Assembly: GCA_022818135.1 (NCBI GenBank)
Contig: JAFMSR010000016.1
Span: 8,175,149-8,239,148 of the forward strand
Length of the DNA stretch: 64,000 nucleotides
DNA from: Saxidomus purpurata
Taxonomy: Eukaryota; Mollusca; Bivalvia; Venerida; Veneridae
Direction: 5' to 3'
Of the stretch, positions 21,401 through 32,400 are shown piece by piece. The notes below the pieces were generated by a model that had not been told where the DNA came from, did no database searches, and saw only the letters and a program-made list of their open reading frames with translations. Each line of letters starts with the position of its first letter. Positions within the stretch are counted from its first letter, which is position 1. The translations under genes and the position numbers were made by a program.

Positions 21401-24087
21401 AACTCTTCACGCTACCAGTATGAAATAATAACTTTCCAAATATTGATTTTCTTATTTGACTGGGAGAGTCAATTTAAGAAAAGAACAACTGCATGCAGGA
21501 GTTGCTTCCCTTCCACTGCCGAAATCTCTACCAACATCAACAACGACACAATCAACTATCATTTTATCAGTCCGATTTTATTTATATCTAAAGCACCAAC
21601 TTTAAATACTAATGCAGCATAATCATTAATTTAACACATTTAAATGAACAGCAACCAAAAATTGCTTTTATAAAACTGTCACCAAAAATACACTATGTGC
21701 AGTAAGATGCGCATAATGTCACTTTAATCAACGCTTGGTTTAACAGTTGGTTAAAGATTCGAACAATCGGGTCCCGGAGAAGGTCTAGCAAAATGGAACA
21801 TATTAAGATAGTCGTAGTCGATCAACTACAAAGTTTACAAAAAAAGTTGGCTGTTGTTTATTCTAAGTCAGTTTAGATCCACCACTGTCTACCGCTGTAT
21901 AGATACTCTGTGGTACGGAAAAGGCACAGGTTTTCTTACATTTTTAATAAAAGTTTTTCTGTGACTATGAATAAAAGTTTTACGTATGATATAATATTCG
22001 TTCCAGCGCTGTTCATCGTCTAATAAACAATGATTTGGTGTTTTGATGCGTATTAAATAAAGTGACATTATGCGCACCTTACTGCACATAGCGTGTTTTG
22101 GGTGACAGTTTTATAAAAGCCACAGCAACCGATGCTGTGCATTTAGATACATCTGTTAAATTAATTAAAATGCCGCATTAGTATTTGAAATTGCTGCTTT
22201 AGAAATAAAAAAAATCGGACTAATAAAATAATTGTTCCTTTCTTCGCAGTGACCTCCCTTGTGTTGTTGTTGTTGGTAGAGATTTCAGCAGTGGAAGGGA
22301 AGCAACTCCTGCATGCAGTTGTTTTTTTTAAGACTGCACCAGTCAAAATGGGAAAAGTAATATTTGGAAAGTTATTATTTCGTACTGGTAGCAGGAAGAG
22401 TTTGGTGTACAGTATTGGGTTAAAAGCTATTATTTCCTCTACCCTTTTTACGCACACATATTTCAGCTAGATTTTTACTTGAAAAAATGAGCATAATTCC
22501 ACTTTAACTACGAAGGCCGGAGGCACGTCAGAGACAATGCCACAAATATGTGCATTGTCTCTGATATTTCTATCGGTTCCCGCGTTGTTTATGACATAAT
22601 AAAACATAATTGTTATACTCTTTGTATATAGAAACAAACTCGTAAGTCGTTTTAGAATAATTAATATTTCTATTCCGAGCCTGTCCAATCTTACTTTACC
22701 AAAGCATTAAGCATTACACATTCTTCCTGATTACCTGTTTCTTACTGTTCTAATGATAATGGACAGAAAATTAGCAAATTACCTTGTCTAACAAATTTAT
22801 CAATGCAAAGTCCAGAGTACAGTCTAGCCTCTTTCTTTATATTTTGCAGCAGCATCTCAAGGACTGAGTCTACAGCAGTTGTTACGCGCTCCCAATCGTC
22901 TGACGCCAAGTCAAACTCACCTGAAATTTAATTAGCATTAACTGACTGAATTTATTCGCTTTACAGATGAATACTTTTATATAAAAAACACGTCTACATG
23001 ACTGAGATTTTCATGATAACGAAAATTTCACTGTTGACTTGAGAAAGGATCGTAACAAGATCAATCAAGAGTTTTGTAACTTGTTAGTTCAATTACATAC
23101 CCCTAAAACTTTAATGAAAATTTCAAAATAATCCGATCAGTGGTTGGCATGCAAAACTTAAAACAAGCTGCATTAGAGACAACTGCAACGGCTCACTCAT
23201 TTAATAATGTGTAAACTTTACGTACTTAAATCTAAGGGTATTGTATCCAGCTCTTCTGTACCCCATTTGCTATCTGGTTTTCTCCACTGGTTGAAATTAA
23301 CACCAATGTCTGACTTTAAAAAATTTGGTGATATGTCCCTGCCGGTGCTCACTGGTGCATTCTGAAATTTAGAAAAATAACGTTTAATCCATCTAGGATA
23401 TGTCTAGAGAGCGATTCATATAAGTTGTAAGTCCAGGGAAAAATTAATACTACAGTACAGTATTTCCAGTATTCAATCGATTCTCGGCTATAAAATGTAA
23501 AAACCAAAAAAACTACCTGGAATGTTGCGCTTTCGGACACAGTCAGAGTGGTGAAACGTGTGCCTGAAGATGTTGGACTGGATGGCGAAATGCCCGGGCG
23601 ACTCTGGTCTTGTCCGAACATATATACACAACAGCATAAAATCGTGATAGTAATGATAACCGCGGTGACTGCAGTGATGACCCCAGAATACTCGAGTGCT
23701 AGATCTACATACTTCATCATTTCTGAAAATAAATAACATGTTTTATATGCCAAGAGACATATACAGTAGAGTCTATGTGGCATTGTCCCTAATGTTGGAT
23801 TATCGACAAATATTTTATCTACTAATGGGGCTAATATTTTACTTCCAGATTGTGCATTATAAATGGAAATAAATAGGCCCTAGATCTAGATTCTAGATCT
23901 CGAGATTCAAGAAAAAAAATGATTGTGCAAGTTTTTAAAAGCCTAGATCTATACAGTACAGTATACAATGTTCAAATAAAAGCACGCATTCAGCATTGTA
24001 TTAAGATTTTAAAAGAAAATAATCATTAATCTTACCGTGTAGCCTGTTGAGATCCTTTTCGAAACTGCTCCCACTAGTCCCAGACAT
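18499..24087 (-). CDS. cGLR gene B: membrane-anchored cGAS-like (Mab-21) nucleotidyltransferase, 595 aa
   Basis: Seven exons on minus: 24087-24036, 23722-23517, 23361-23226, 22920-22783, 21072-20987, 20428-20005 and 19244-18499 (1788 nt, phases compatible). Membrane helix at about residues 32-52 (GVITAVTAVIITITILCCCV). Unlike A and C, exon 2 continues for about 30 codons of Ser/Thr/Pro-rich linker (SRPGISPSSPTSSGTRF onward). Catalytic motif GSSREGLRVSKADEFD (Gly178; Glu191, Asp193) and Asp344 in IDVDIVPG are intact. The Mab-21 C-terminal domain is in exon 7, with tail GHLLLRNKRF. Family knowledge and inference are as for gene A. Its 5' end faces gene C across 2.4 kb. Two inverted MITEs lie in intron 4, and a duplication lies in intron 6. 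Confidence 0.85.
19657..19963. repeat. Direct duplication in intron 6 of gene B
   Basis: About 85 bp at 19660-19745 (starting AAAACTCATGTAGTGCTG) recur at 19878-19963, 218 bp apart. The second copy runs close to the exon 6 donor at 20004. Confidence 0.75.
21300..21726. mobile_element. MITE copy 1 in intron 4 of gene B
   Basis: About 427 bp with terminal inverted repeats TTAAAGTGACATTATGCGCA / TGCGCATAATGTCACTTTAA. It has no coding capacity. Internal sequence is similar to, and inverted relative to, copy 2 at 22061-22506. TTAA or TA target duplication is possible. Confidence 0.7.
22061..22506. mobile_element. MITE copy 2 in intron 4 of gene B (opposite orientation)
   Basis: About 446 bp. The left end has TAAAGTGACATTATGCGCA; the right end is a mutated version (GAGCATAATTCCACTTTAA). 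The internal CTCCTGCATGCAGTTG and GAAGGGAAGCAACTC segments match copy 1 in reverse complement. The two copies could fold back on each other in the intron. Confidence 0.7.
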
Positions 24088-26459
24088 ACTTTCTAATAGT
24101 GAATACAATTAAATCTATAGATAAGAAATCTAAGCCTCACATTGAAATGCCTTTTTCTTGCATATATTCCCTCCCGAGTACTGGCAGATCCCGGCACGCG
24201 GAGGGCAGAGATCAGCCTATACTTTCCCTACGGAAAGGTCATCGTGGGCTTACTGTTCTTGACAGCATCAGAACTACTTTCGTGTCAAATCGTACCTGGA
24301 ACACTTTGTTATTTCCGAGATACGTTTTACGACGGTTTATATGAAGAAGATAGTCATACTATTCATAAACGTAAACTACGGTCTCATAAGAAAGCATAAA
24401 CTTGAATATGTTTCAAGTAAATGTAATGGGAATTACATTTTTAGAAATGGTTCGAATTTTCAGGGGACGAAGTAACTGTTTAAGTTACGAAAATGACGTC
24501 ACAGTTTCTCTTGATAAGTGACGTCACTGTGTAAACAAAAACAGTAAAAAAGTTAGTATGGGTGTCACTTTAATCAAGTAATTTGGACGTGCGTCAGGAG
24601 AATTTCTGTTTGGGATTTATTTGATTTTTTTCACCACGTTAATAAAGTACAGTTTTGTATGCGATCAAGCACTATATATTTAGCGTTAGAAATACATTCA
24701 CAGTGGTAAATGTACGCGTGAATTTCTACGCAAGGGGTTCAATGCAGGGAATTATATTTAACCAGCGAAGTTTTTATTTATCATAAGCGGTTTTCTCGTA
24801 GAAACTGCAGTGAAATCAAATAAGGTATTCAAGAAAAAGGATAGTTCCGCTCGATTCCTTCTATCCCCAAGCTTTCCCCTCTGGTCGGGAGTCGGGACAA
24901 CCCAGTCCTCACCAGTAGGTCATGTAAGGTCCCCATAGTAAAAATGCACGAGTCACACACCACTGCACACGTAAGAACTTGATTTTCGCGACAGATGTAA
25001 CTAGATCTGTAAAAGAAATAACACATGCCGCCATGCATGATTCATGATTTTTTCAACATGTAAATTCGACACATATGCCAAGTGTGTTCATGTCGAAAAA
25101 ATACGTTCGGTCGATTACCATTTTTGGCCTTGGAATATGAAGTTAAGTTCCGTCAGGGTTTTGTGGTTACAATGCTAGACAGCTTAATATTGAACAGACT
25201 GAGTTCATTTCTATTATTTATATGTGAACAAGAGGGCCATGACGGCCATTCGTCGCTCACCTATAGATAACATTGGCCATTATAAAAGGTTAACAACAGG
25301 ATCGCAGAAAACAAAGTAAAAGTACAGCGATTGTTATATACTGAAAAACCTGTGAATAAAGACTACTGACCGGAAGAAGCGAAAGCGGTCTTTGTTGACA
25401 TAATGGTGTTTCCCGTATAAATGAATGATGAAGGATTGCGTCTGTGCTGGTCTTTATTCACATGGTGGTCTTTATTCGGAGGTGGTCTTTAACACATGGT
25501 TGACTGTATACGTGTGAAGGATACGTGTTGTTTGTATAAAGTAAAAAAGCCATCAAATTCAAGGTATTCGGTGAAATAGGCGCAAAAAATTATTGAAACT
25601 TGTTTACACTACCGTACACATGCATGGTGCATGGCTGCAGCTTCGCAAGTTAGTAGCCTAATAAGAGACAGGAATACAGCCTGAAAAGGTGGCAAAGCAC
25701 ATGAACACAATCGATTTTATTCAGTCTTTTATTTTTCCCACCCGGTTATATCTCAGCCGGAGCCATTTTTTCATTAAGAGTGTACGGAAAACCATAAGCA
25801 TAGCGTGGTGTCCCACCCGGGTTGTCCCGTTATCGAAAGTAGATCTATGCTTTCTTGGGTTGTGGACATGCAACAATCTAAAATGGCTGTCATTTGTTTC
25901 TAAATCACGGCATATTTATAAAACGTGGATTTAGTAACAAACACATTATAAAAAACTATGATCCAGAAAATATGCCGGCCTCGCTTCAGTTGTTTTTAAT
26001 TTTGTAAACTGCATGGTACACAAGATTTTCGTAGGGAAATTATTGAAATACTGGCCACATGTAGGAAAATGTTCTGCTTCAGTCTCGACAAAATTTGTGA
26101 AAAAAGCACCAAATAAATCAAATGGGATGCCTGAATAACCTGTTACCCTCTAGCGTCGTGCCCGTCCGCCATCTTGGGGTGTCCCTGTCGATCCCGCCCG
26201 TTTCATGTAAACGTCTAGCCTAATTAATTCAACAAGTGTAAAAATCGGGTTGCCTTCGAAGTGGAAATTACTCAGTACCGCAGATAAAACATGAACCGAC
26301 AAATGGCTAGCTTGTCATGATTTTACATGGTTGTACGTTTGTCGGACAAATCAATTAAGTTTTACGTGTGTGTACAAATGGCTAGCTTGTCATGATTTTA
26401 CATGGTTGTACGTTTGTCGGACAAATCAATTAAGTTTTACGTGTGTGTTTATAGCAACT
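24088..26459. promoter_or_regulatory. Shared 5' region between divergent cGLR genes B and C
   Basis: 2372 bp between the two start codons. No further gene is supported. The B-proximal part is paralogous to the A flank. A GGGCCATGACGGCC hairpin tail of a dispersed repeat lies at 25235-25250. At 26299-26448 a tandem duplication abuts gene C. Promoter elements cannot be placed from sequence alone. Confidence 0.45.
26299..26448 (+). repeat. 75-bp perfect tandem duplication just upstream of gene C start
   Basis: Two 75-bp copies (26299-26373 and 26374-26448) beginning ACAAATGGCTAGCTTG. No difference is seen between them; the second copy ends 11 bp before the ATG. They lie in the 5' UTR or core promoter of gene C. 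Confidence 0.9.
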
Positions 26460-29400
26460 ATGTCTGCGAATAGTTTCGAAAGGGATCTCTTAAAACTCCT
26501 AGGTAAGATACATGTGCATATTCCAACTTAAACTTACAAAATGTTTACTGTGAACATTTGAAATTTTGTAATAGCGGTTTAAATTTAAATTACAATTAAT
26601 ATACTTTTAAATTCGATAATTACAACCAGGAAGTAAATAACGTATTGTTTTGACCATTTGTGTCCTGTGTCACCGCAGTAACCAGTTGTATAAGTAAACA
26701 TTTTCAGTAAATACTTATCAGTTACACATATACATACTGATATCCTAATAAAAGAGTGTGTAGTTAATGTACATGTGCTGTAAAAAATGTTAATGCTCCT
26801 GTATACATAGAATTATCATGATTATGTCCACTTTTGTCAGTACCCAGACTTGTGATTTTATTCTTTTATTGCTACTGGTTATGTTGTTCAGAAGCTCATA
26901 ATAGATTATGAAAAAGTACATGTATTTTGTTCTATATTTTAACAAGTATTTGAGAGTATTTCAGTTAAATTAGTTTTTCCTATAACTTACCTCTGTGAAT
27001 CACTGATTGCAAAACAACAGAGAGGGGATTGCTACTTGCCTTTTCTATCAATTAAAAATTGTCAATCAGCAGATCAATATTGGCCAGTGGCTTATCAGTC
27101 AATCAAATTTATAGCAAGGAGAGATGGACCTTTATATAACCAAATCAATTCATCAGTCAGTCTCATTACTCTGCCTGGAAAGTTGGCGTTACTTCTTTAG
27201 GTAATTAGAACAATAATAATAATCTGTATTCTCGGGAGAACTTCTGCACTTACAAACTGATTTTGATAGATATTGAAAACCACACTAAATATTAAATACA
27301 AGAACGCAAATCATTGTGTTTTATCTCCGTTGCATCAATTGTATAGGTTGTTGAACTTGTATGGTGAAATATTACTTGGAACGAGTTGATTTATAATAAT
27401 AATAATAATAAAATCTTTATTTCATGAAGGTTACATATCAGACATACAAGGATTTACATGTAAATCAAAATACATCTTATTTTCATATGGCCTTCAACAA
27501 ATTGAATGTAAAAGAATTAAAATGCAACAACAATAACATACCGTTGATAAAGAAATATCAAACAAATATGATTTACTAGTTATACATTTCAATTGAACAA
27601 TCATATGTTTTAAAACTCTATTTTTTTAGCAAAGCTAGATATGACAAAAGTAAGACAAAACTTGTTTAAATTGTTGAAACTTTCTTTTGATACGACAGAC
27701 ACTCAAAAATTTAGTCCAAAAGTTAGTGCGGAAATATATTTGTAGAAGTAAATTTATAATTTAGAACAAATCTTATTTTCATATGGCCTTCAACAATGTA
27801 AAAGAAGAATTAAAATGCAACAATAACAACATACCGTCGATAAAGAATTATGAAACAAAATATGATTTGCTAGTTATACATTTCAATTGAACAATCATAT
27901 TTTGCCAATCTTTGGCAAAGTTAGATATGACAAAAGTTAGACAAAAATTGTTTAAATTGTTGAAACTTTCTTTTGATACGACAGACACTCAAAACTTTAG
28001 TCCAAAAGTTAGTGCGGAAATATATTTGTAGAAGTAAATTTAGTATAGAAAACAAAAACAAACATACTCAGTCTGCAGTTGTTAAGTGCTACTTAATAGA
28101 TAATTCTTGTATTTGTATTTAAATGTTTTGAGTGTAGGAATTCCTCTAATATCATACGGAATACCATTCCAAACTTTCATACTAAAATACGAGAATGAAT
28201 CTTTATAATGATTGGTTCGTCGTATTCTTTGTAAAACAAGATCGTTGTGCACAGAAGATCGCAGATTATGTTTTTCATTTTTGGAAAATATCAAAATCTC
28301 TGACATATATGATGGCGACATATGATTCATAACTTTATACACAAGAACAGCAGTGTGGTACTTACACCTATCAGTAAAAGAAAGCCATTTTAATTGTTTA
28401 TATAGCCCTAATGTTGGCGTTTTCATCGGCTTATTTAAGATAATTTTTGCAACTCGTTTTTGTAGCATGCTTATTTTGTTGATATAGTTTTTGTTATCTT
28501 TTCCCCAGATTGTACAACAGTAATCGAATATTGGTAAAATGTACGCGTTGTTGAACCGTATATGTCCCGGAACGTATATGTCACACGAGAGAAAAATTCG
28601 ACCGCATATGTCACACGTGTGATATATTCGGTCGAAAATAGTATTCGCGTGAAACGTATATGGCACATAATATGTGATGTATACGTTTGACTTCGAATTT
28701 TATAGGAACACGAAAACGAATATCTCACATGCAGAGAAAGACAAATAAAAACGAAATTTTCAACGAATACGTCACTTTTTGATCAATTTGAAAAAAAAAA
28801 CAACATATTTAAAACAATCAAATATGGTTGATTAAGTTATGCCGCATAGATTCTGCTTAACACAACCAAGTCGATCCGATCGGTCCCAACACATCCTATG
28901 GGAACTAGACATTCCAACTCGAAGGTGTGGTCTGTATTATGTCTTTAATCTGTATAAATAATGTTTGGTCAAATTTCGATCAGGTGTTCTTGAAAGTTAT
29001 CGACTGCGTTCGTGTGGCCCTTGAGTGGTGATTATTAACAGGAAATTATCTCAGAACAGCATTGATTATAAAAAATCACTATACATTTTTTTCTGTATAA
29101 CACAATACATTTATCACAGATTAAACACAGATCAAACTTGATATAATATTTGATGGCCGGTGAAACAATGTAAAGTAACCGTAAGATGGTAATGACCCTC
29201 GATCATTTTTGTCGAGCCCACTTGCGGTGAGCTCGACATAGTCGCCGCTTTTGGCAGTCGGTGTATGTGCATCCGTGCGTCTGTGAGCCCGTGCGTCCGT
29301 CCAGACTGATTTTGTCCGGACCATAACTTTGACATGCAAGGAGCAATCGTGTTTATATTTGGCATAAATGTTAACCTCAATGAGAAGGAGTGTCATTTGT

Positions 29401-32400
29401 CGAATTAAGAATGACTTTGTCCGGAGCATTTCTTCTATATACTTGAAGGGATATTGATGTAACAATGCATAAATGTTTACCTTAATGAGACGAAGAGTCA
29501 TACAGATGAACAAATCCCTATGTCTACGGTCAATGCCACAGTTTGAGGTCAAAGGTCGAATTGAAGAATGAGTTTTTGTACTGAAGGATTTTCATACCAT
29601 TATAAGACAGGTTGTATTGTGCAAGAACCAGGTCCCTAGGTCTAAGGTCACACTCAGAGGTTAAAGGTCAAACACAGGATTGGAAATTGTGAATGAAACA
29701 ATCGTATCTCTTTTATTTCCCTGCAGCTACAATATCCTTTGTGTAACATTTAGTTTCTTCGATTGAAATCGACGTAAAATCAGTCATAGTTCCTGTGTGG
29801 GGGGAGTCACTATTCTTCAAAAAAATAATGACTGCGGTTATTATTCTACGGGGTTCCTAAACATTGTTACAACGGCTCCGGCAAACGGCCCAGGGACGGG
29901 TGGGTTGCCACCCACTTCCTACAAAAGTATAATTAGTAGTTTTATACACTAAAATATCACAAATAAATTTCGGTGTAAACTGTCAAAATAACCAGAACGA
30001 ATATATCACACGTGTGAAAAATTCGACCGAATATATCACGCGTGTGAAAAATTCGACCGAATATATCACGCGTGTGAAAATACATATACGTTTCGGTGTA
30101 AACTGTCAAAATGACCAAACGAATATGTCACATTAACCACGTGTTATATTTACGGTCGAATATATCACACACGTGTGATATATACGTTCCGGGACATATA
30201 CGGTTCAACAACGCGTTATAAAACATAATTTTCGTCTCATCTGTGAGAAGGAATAAAATGCGTTTTAATAATGCTATTTTGGTATTAAGCTTTTTACATA
30301 CATAATCTATATGAGCATGCCAGTTTAGGGTATTGTCAATATACACACCTAAATTTAGTACTTTTTGGACTGTTGCATTCTCTAAAAGTATGCCATTAAT
30401 ACTTAAATTCAGTGTGTTTGTGTGTTTTAGTTTATAGGTAGATCCGATAACCATACATTTTGTCTTTAACGGATGTAAAGACATATTATTTTTTGCGCAC
30501 CAGTCAATGATATTATTTAGGTTTACTTGCAGTTTCTCTTCAATTTCTTTAAGATGAAATCCGGATTCGTATAAAGTGGAGTCGTCAGCATACAGGTCTA
30601 TGTTTGAATCTTGACATGAAAATGTGATATCATTAATGTATAATAAGAAAAGTAGAGGTCCAAGTATTGACCCTTGTGGCACACCCGATTTGACTGTGAG
30701 CATCTTAGATTGTACGTTTCCTACTTTAACCATCTGCCGCCTGTTCGACAAATATGATACAAATAATTTGATAGTTTTGTCAGAAAAATGATACAATTTT
30801 AATTTATAGAGGAGGATCTCGTGGTCAACTAAATCGAATGCTTTTCTTAAATCTAGAAACACTGTTCCAATTACTTTTCCACTATCAACATCCTTAATCC
30901 AAGCATCAATTAACTCGAGCTTGCGAGTTGTTCCCGCCAAATCAACTCGTTTCAAGTAATATTTCACCATACAAGTTAAATAACCTATATTATTTTATAC
31001 TTTCATATTGAACATGAACAAAATGACATTCTGTAAGCAAAAAAACAATAAATGAATCTTGAAATTTCTCAGACGACTAGCGTACTATTTTACCGTGTGC
31101 ATTTTCTTTATTGCGTATTAATTAATAGACTCGATTCAATATTGTTGTTTATACGTGACGTCATTTAAACGGAAGGACGTTGACGTCAATTATATGGTAA
31201 GAAATTTCAGTTGCCGTCCGCCATCTTGTTTTGAAAAACGCAAGACATTTCCTACAAATGCAGGTTTGTGATTTGAAATGTGAATAAATCAACTTGATAT
31301 ACGTTCCTAAAAATGTTTTCTCTTTTTTGTGACTACATGCTAAACATTATTCCTTTTCTTTATCATTACTTGGCTGATACACGTACCAGGAACCGGAGTA
31401 TTCGTAACCAGAACTAAGTATTGCGTGCCCTAAAAAATCGAACCATTTTAAACTTTATCTTCGATGTGACACTTTTCTTTCATACAATTTGTATTTTACT
31501 TCAGATATACCGGTATCTTTACTGTTCTGAAAATCAGAATCAATACTTTAATTTCAGGGTTGTATGCATATTAATTATGCATTACTTTAATTAAGGGAGC
31601 TGACGGAGTGCTTTTGTTTTAATAGGAGTGCAACGATACAGTCAAATATTTCGATACAGCCAATCCATATTGCAATACGTAAATGCGATATATTGATGTA
31701 ACAGAAAAGCTAAGAAAATAGAATAAAACCAAATCACTATCGTTAATACAGTGCCAAAAACGACCCTGAGACTTATATTATATTTGTAACCAAAGAATAT
31801 CAAAGATGTTCAAACATCACCTTCTCTCTCTCTCTCTTTCTAATTTATATTCATGCATAGCAATGTGTTAAGTGAACAGTTCATTTAACTCTGAATATCG
31901 CGGTACGTACCGGCCCGACTCTGTAAATTGCAATATACCGTATATCGTATACCGGTCTATCATTGCACCACTAGTATAGAAACTGTTTGTGCTTAATATG
32001 AGTTTACTGAAATGATATGACTGCCCTTATCTTGTAAAAGACAGTGGTGTCTGTCATACTTAACAACTGATTAACTATTTTCTGTTTAAAGACATGCATA
32101 AACACGCCCGAATGCTGAAACACACTTGTGAATACTAAAGATCTGTACTCGAAAAGCCAGGTTTAGGACAAGGGCATATATTGAAAACAGTGTGTTCTTT
32201 TTCAGAAATGATGCGCGAGCATTCTGAAGTCATCATTGCAGTCGTCGCAGTTATCATCACTGTCGTTTTCATTTTATGCTGCTGTACGTACTTGCTTCAT
32301 GAAGACGTATCCCAGGTAAGTCTAATTAAATCGATGTTGAAGCCAGCGAGATAGTTTTGAATGGGCGCTTTCTTCCACGTGCTCGGAGGTTGGACAATTA

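Larger units (their letters stand above)
27394..30976 (-). mobile_element. 5'-truncated LINE (non-LTR retrotransposon) in intron 1 of gene C, split by a DNA transposon
   Basis: Antisense to gene C. The (TAA)n tail is at 27394-27412, and the 3' part runs to 28547 and resumes at 30212-30976. The coding part starts inside the reverse transcriptase; the upstream endonuclease is absent. A 37-bp segment (CTTGTATGGTGAAATATTAC...) at 27357-27393 recurs inverted at about 30936-30974, framing the element. Confidence 0.85.

Noticed and set aside
22249..22470. 73-codon frame beginning with a signal-peptide-like segment
   Set aside because: Entirely inside MITE copy 2 and not open in copy 1.
24099..24399. 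Frames of 81-85 codons upstream of gene B
   Set aside because: They lie antisense in the 5' flank of B; no splice sites, domain or paralog in the A flank.
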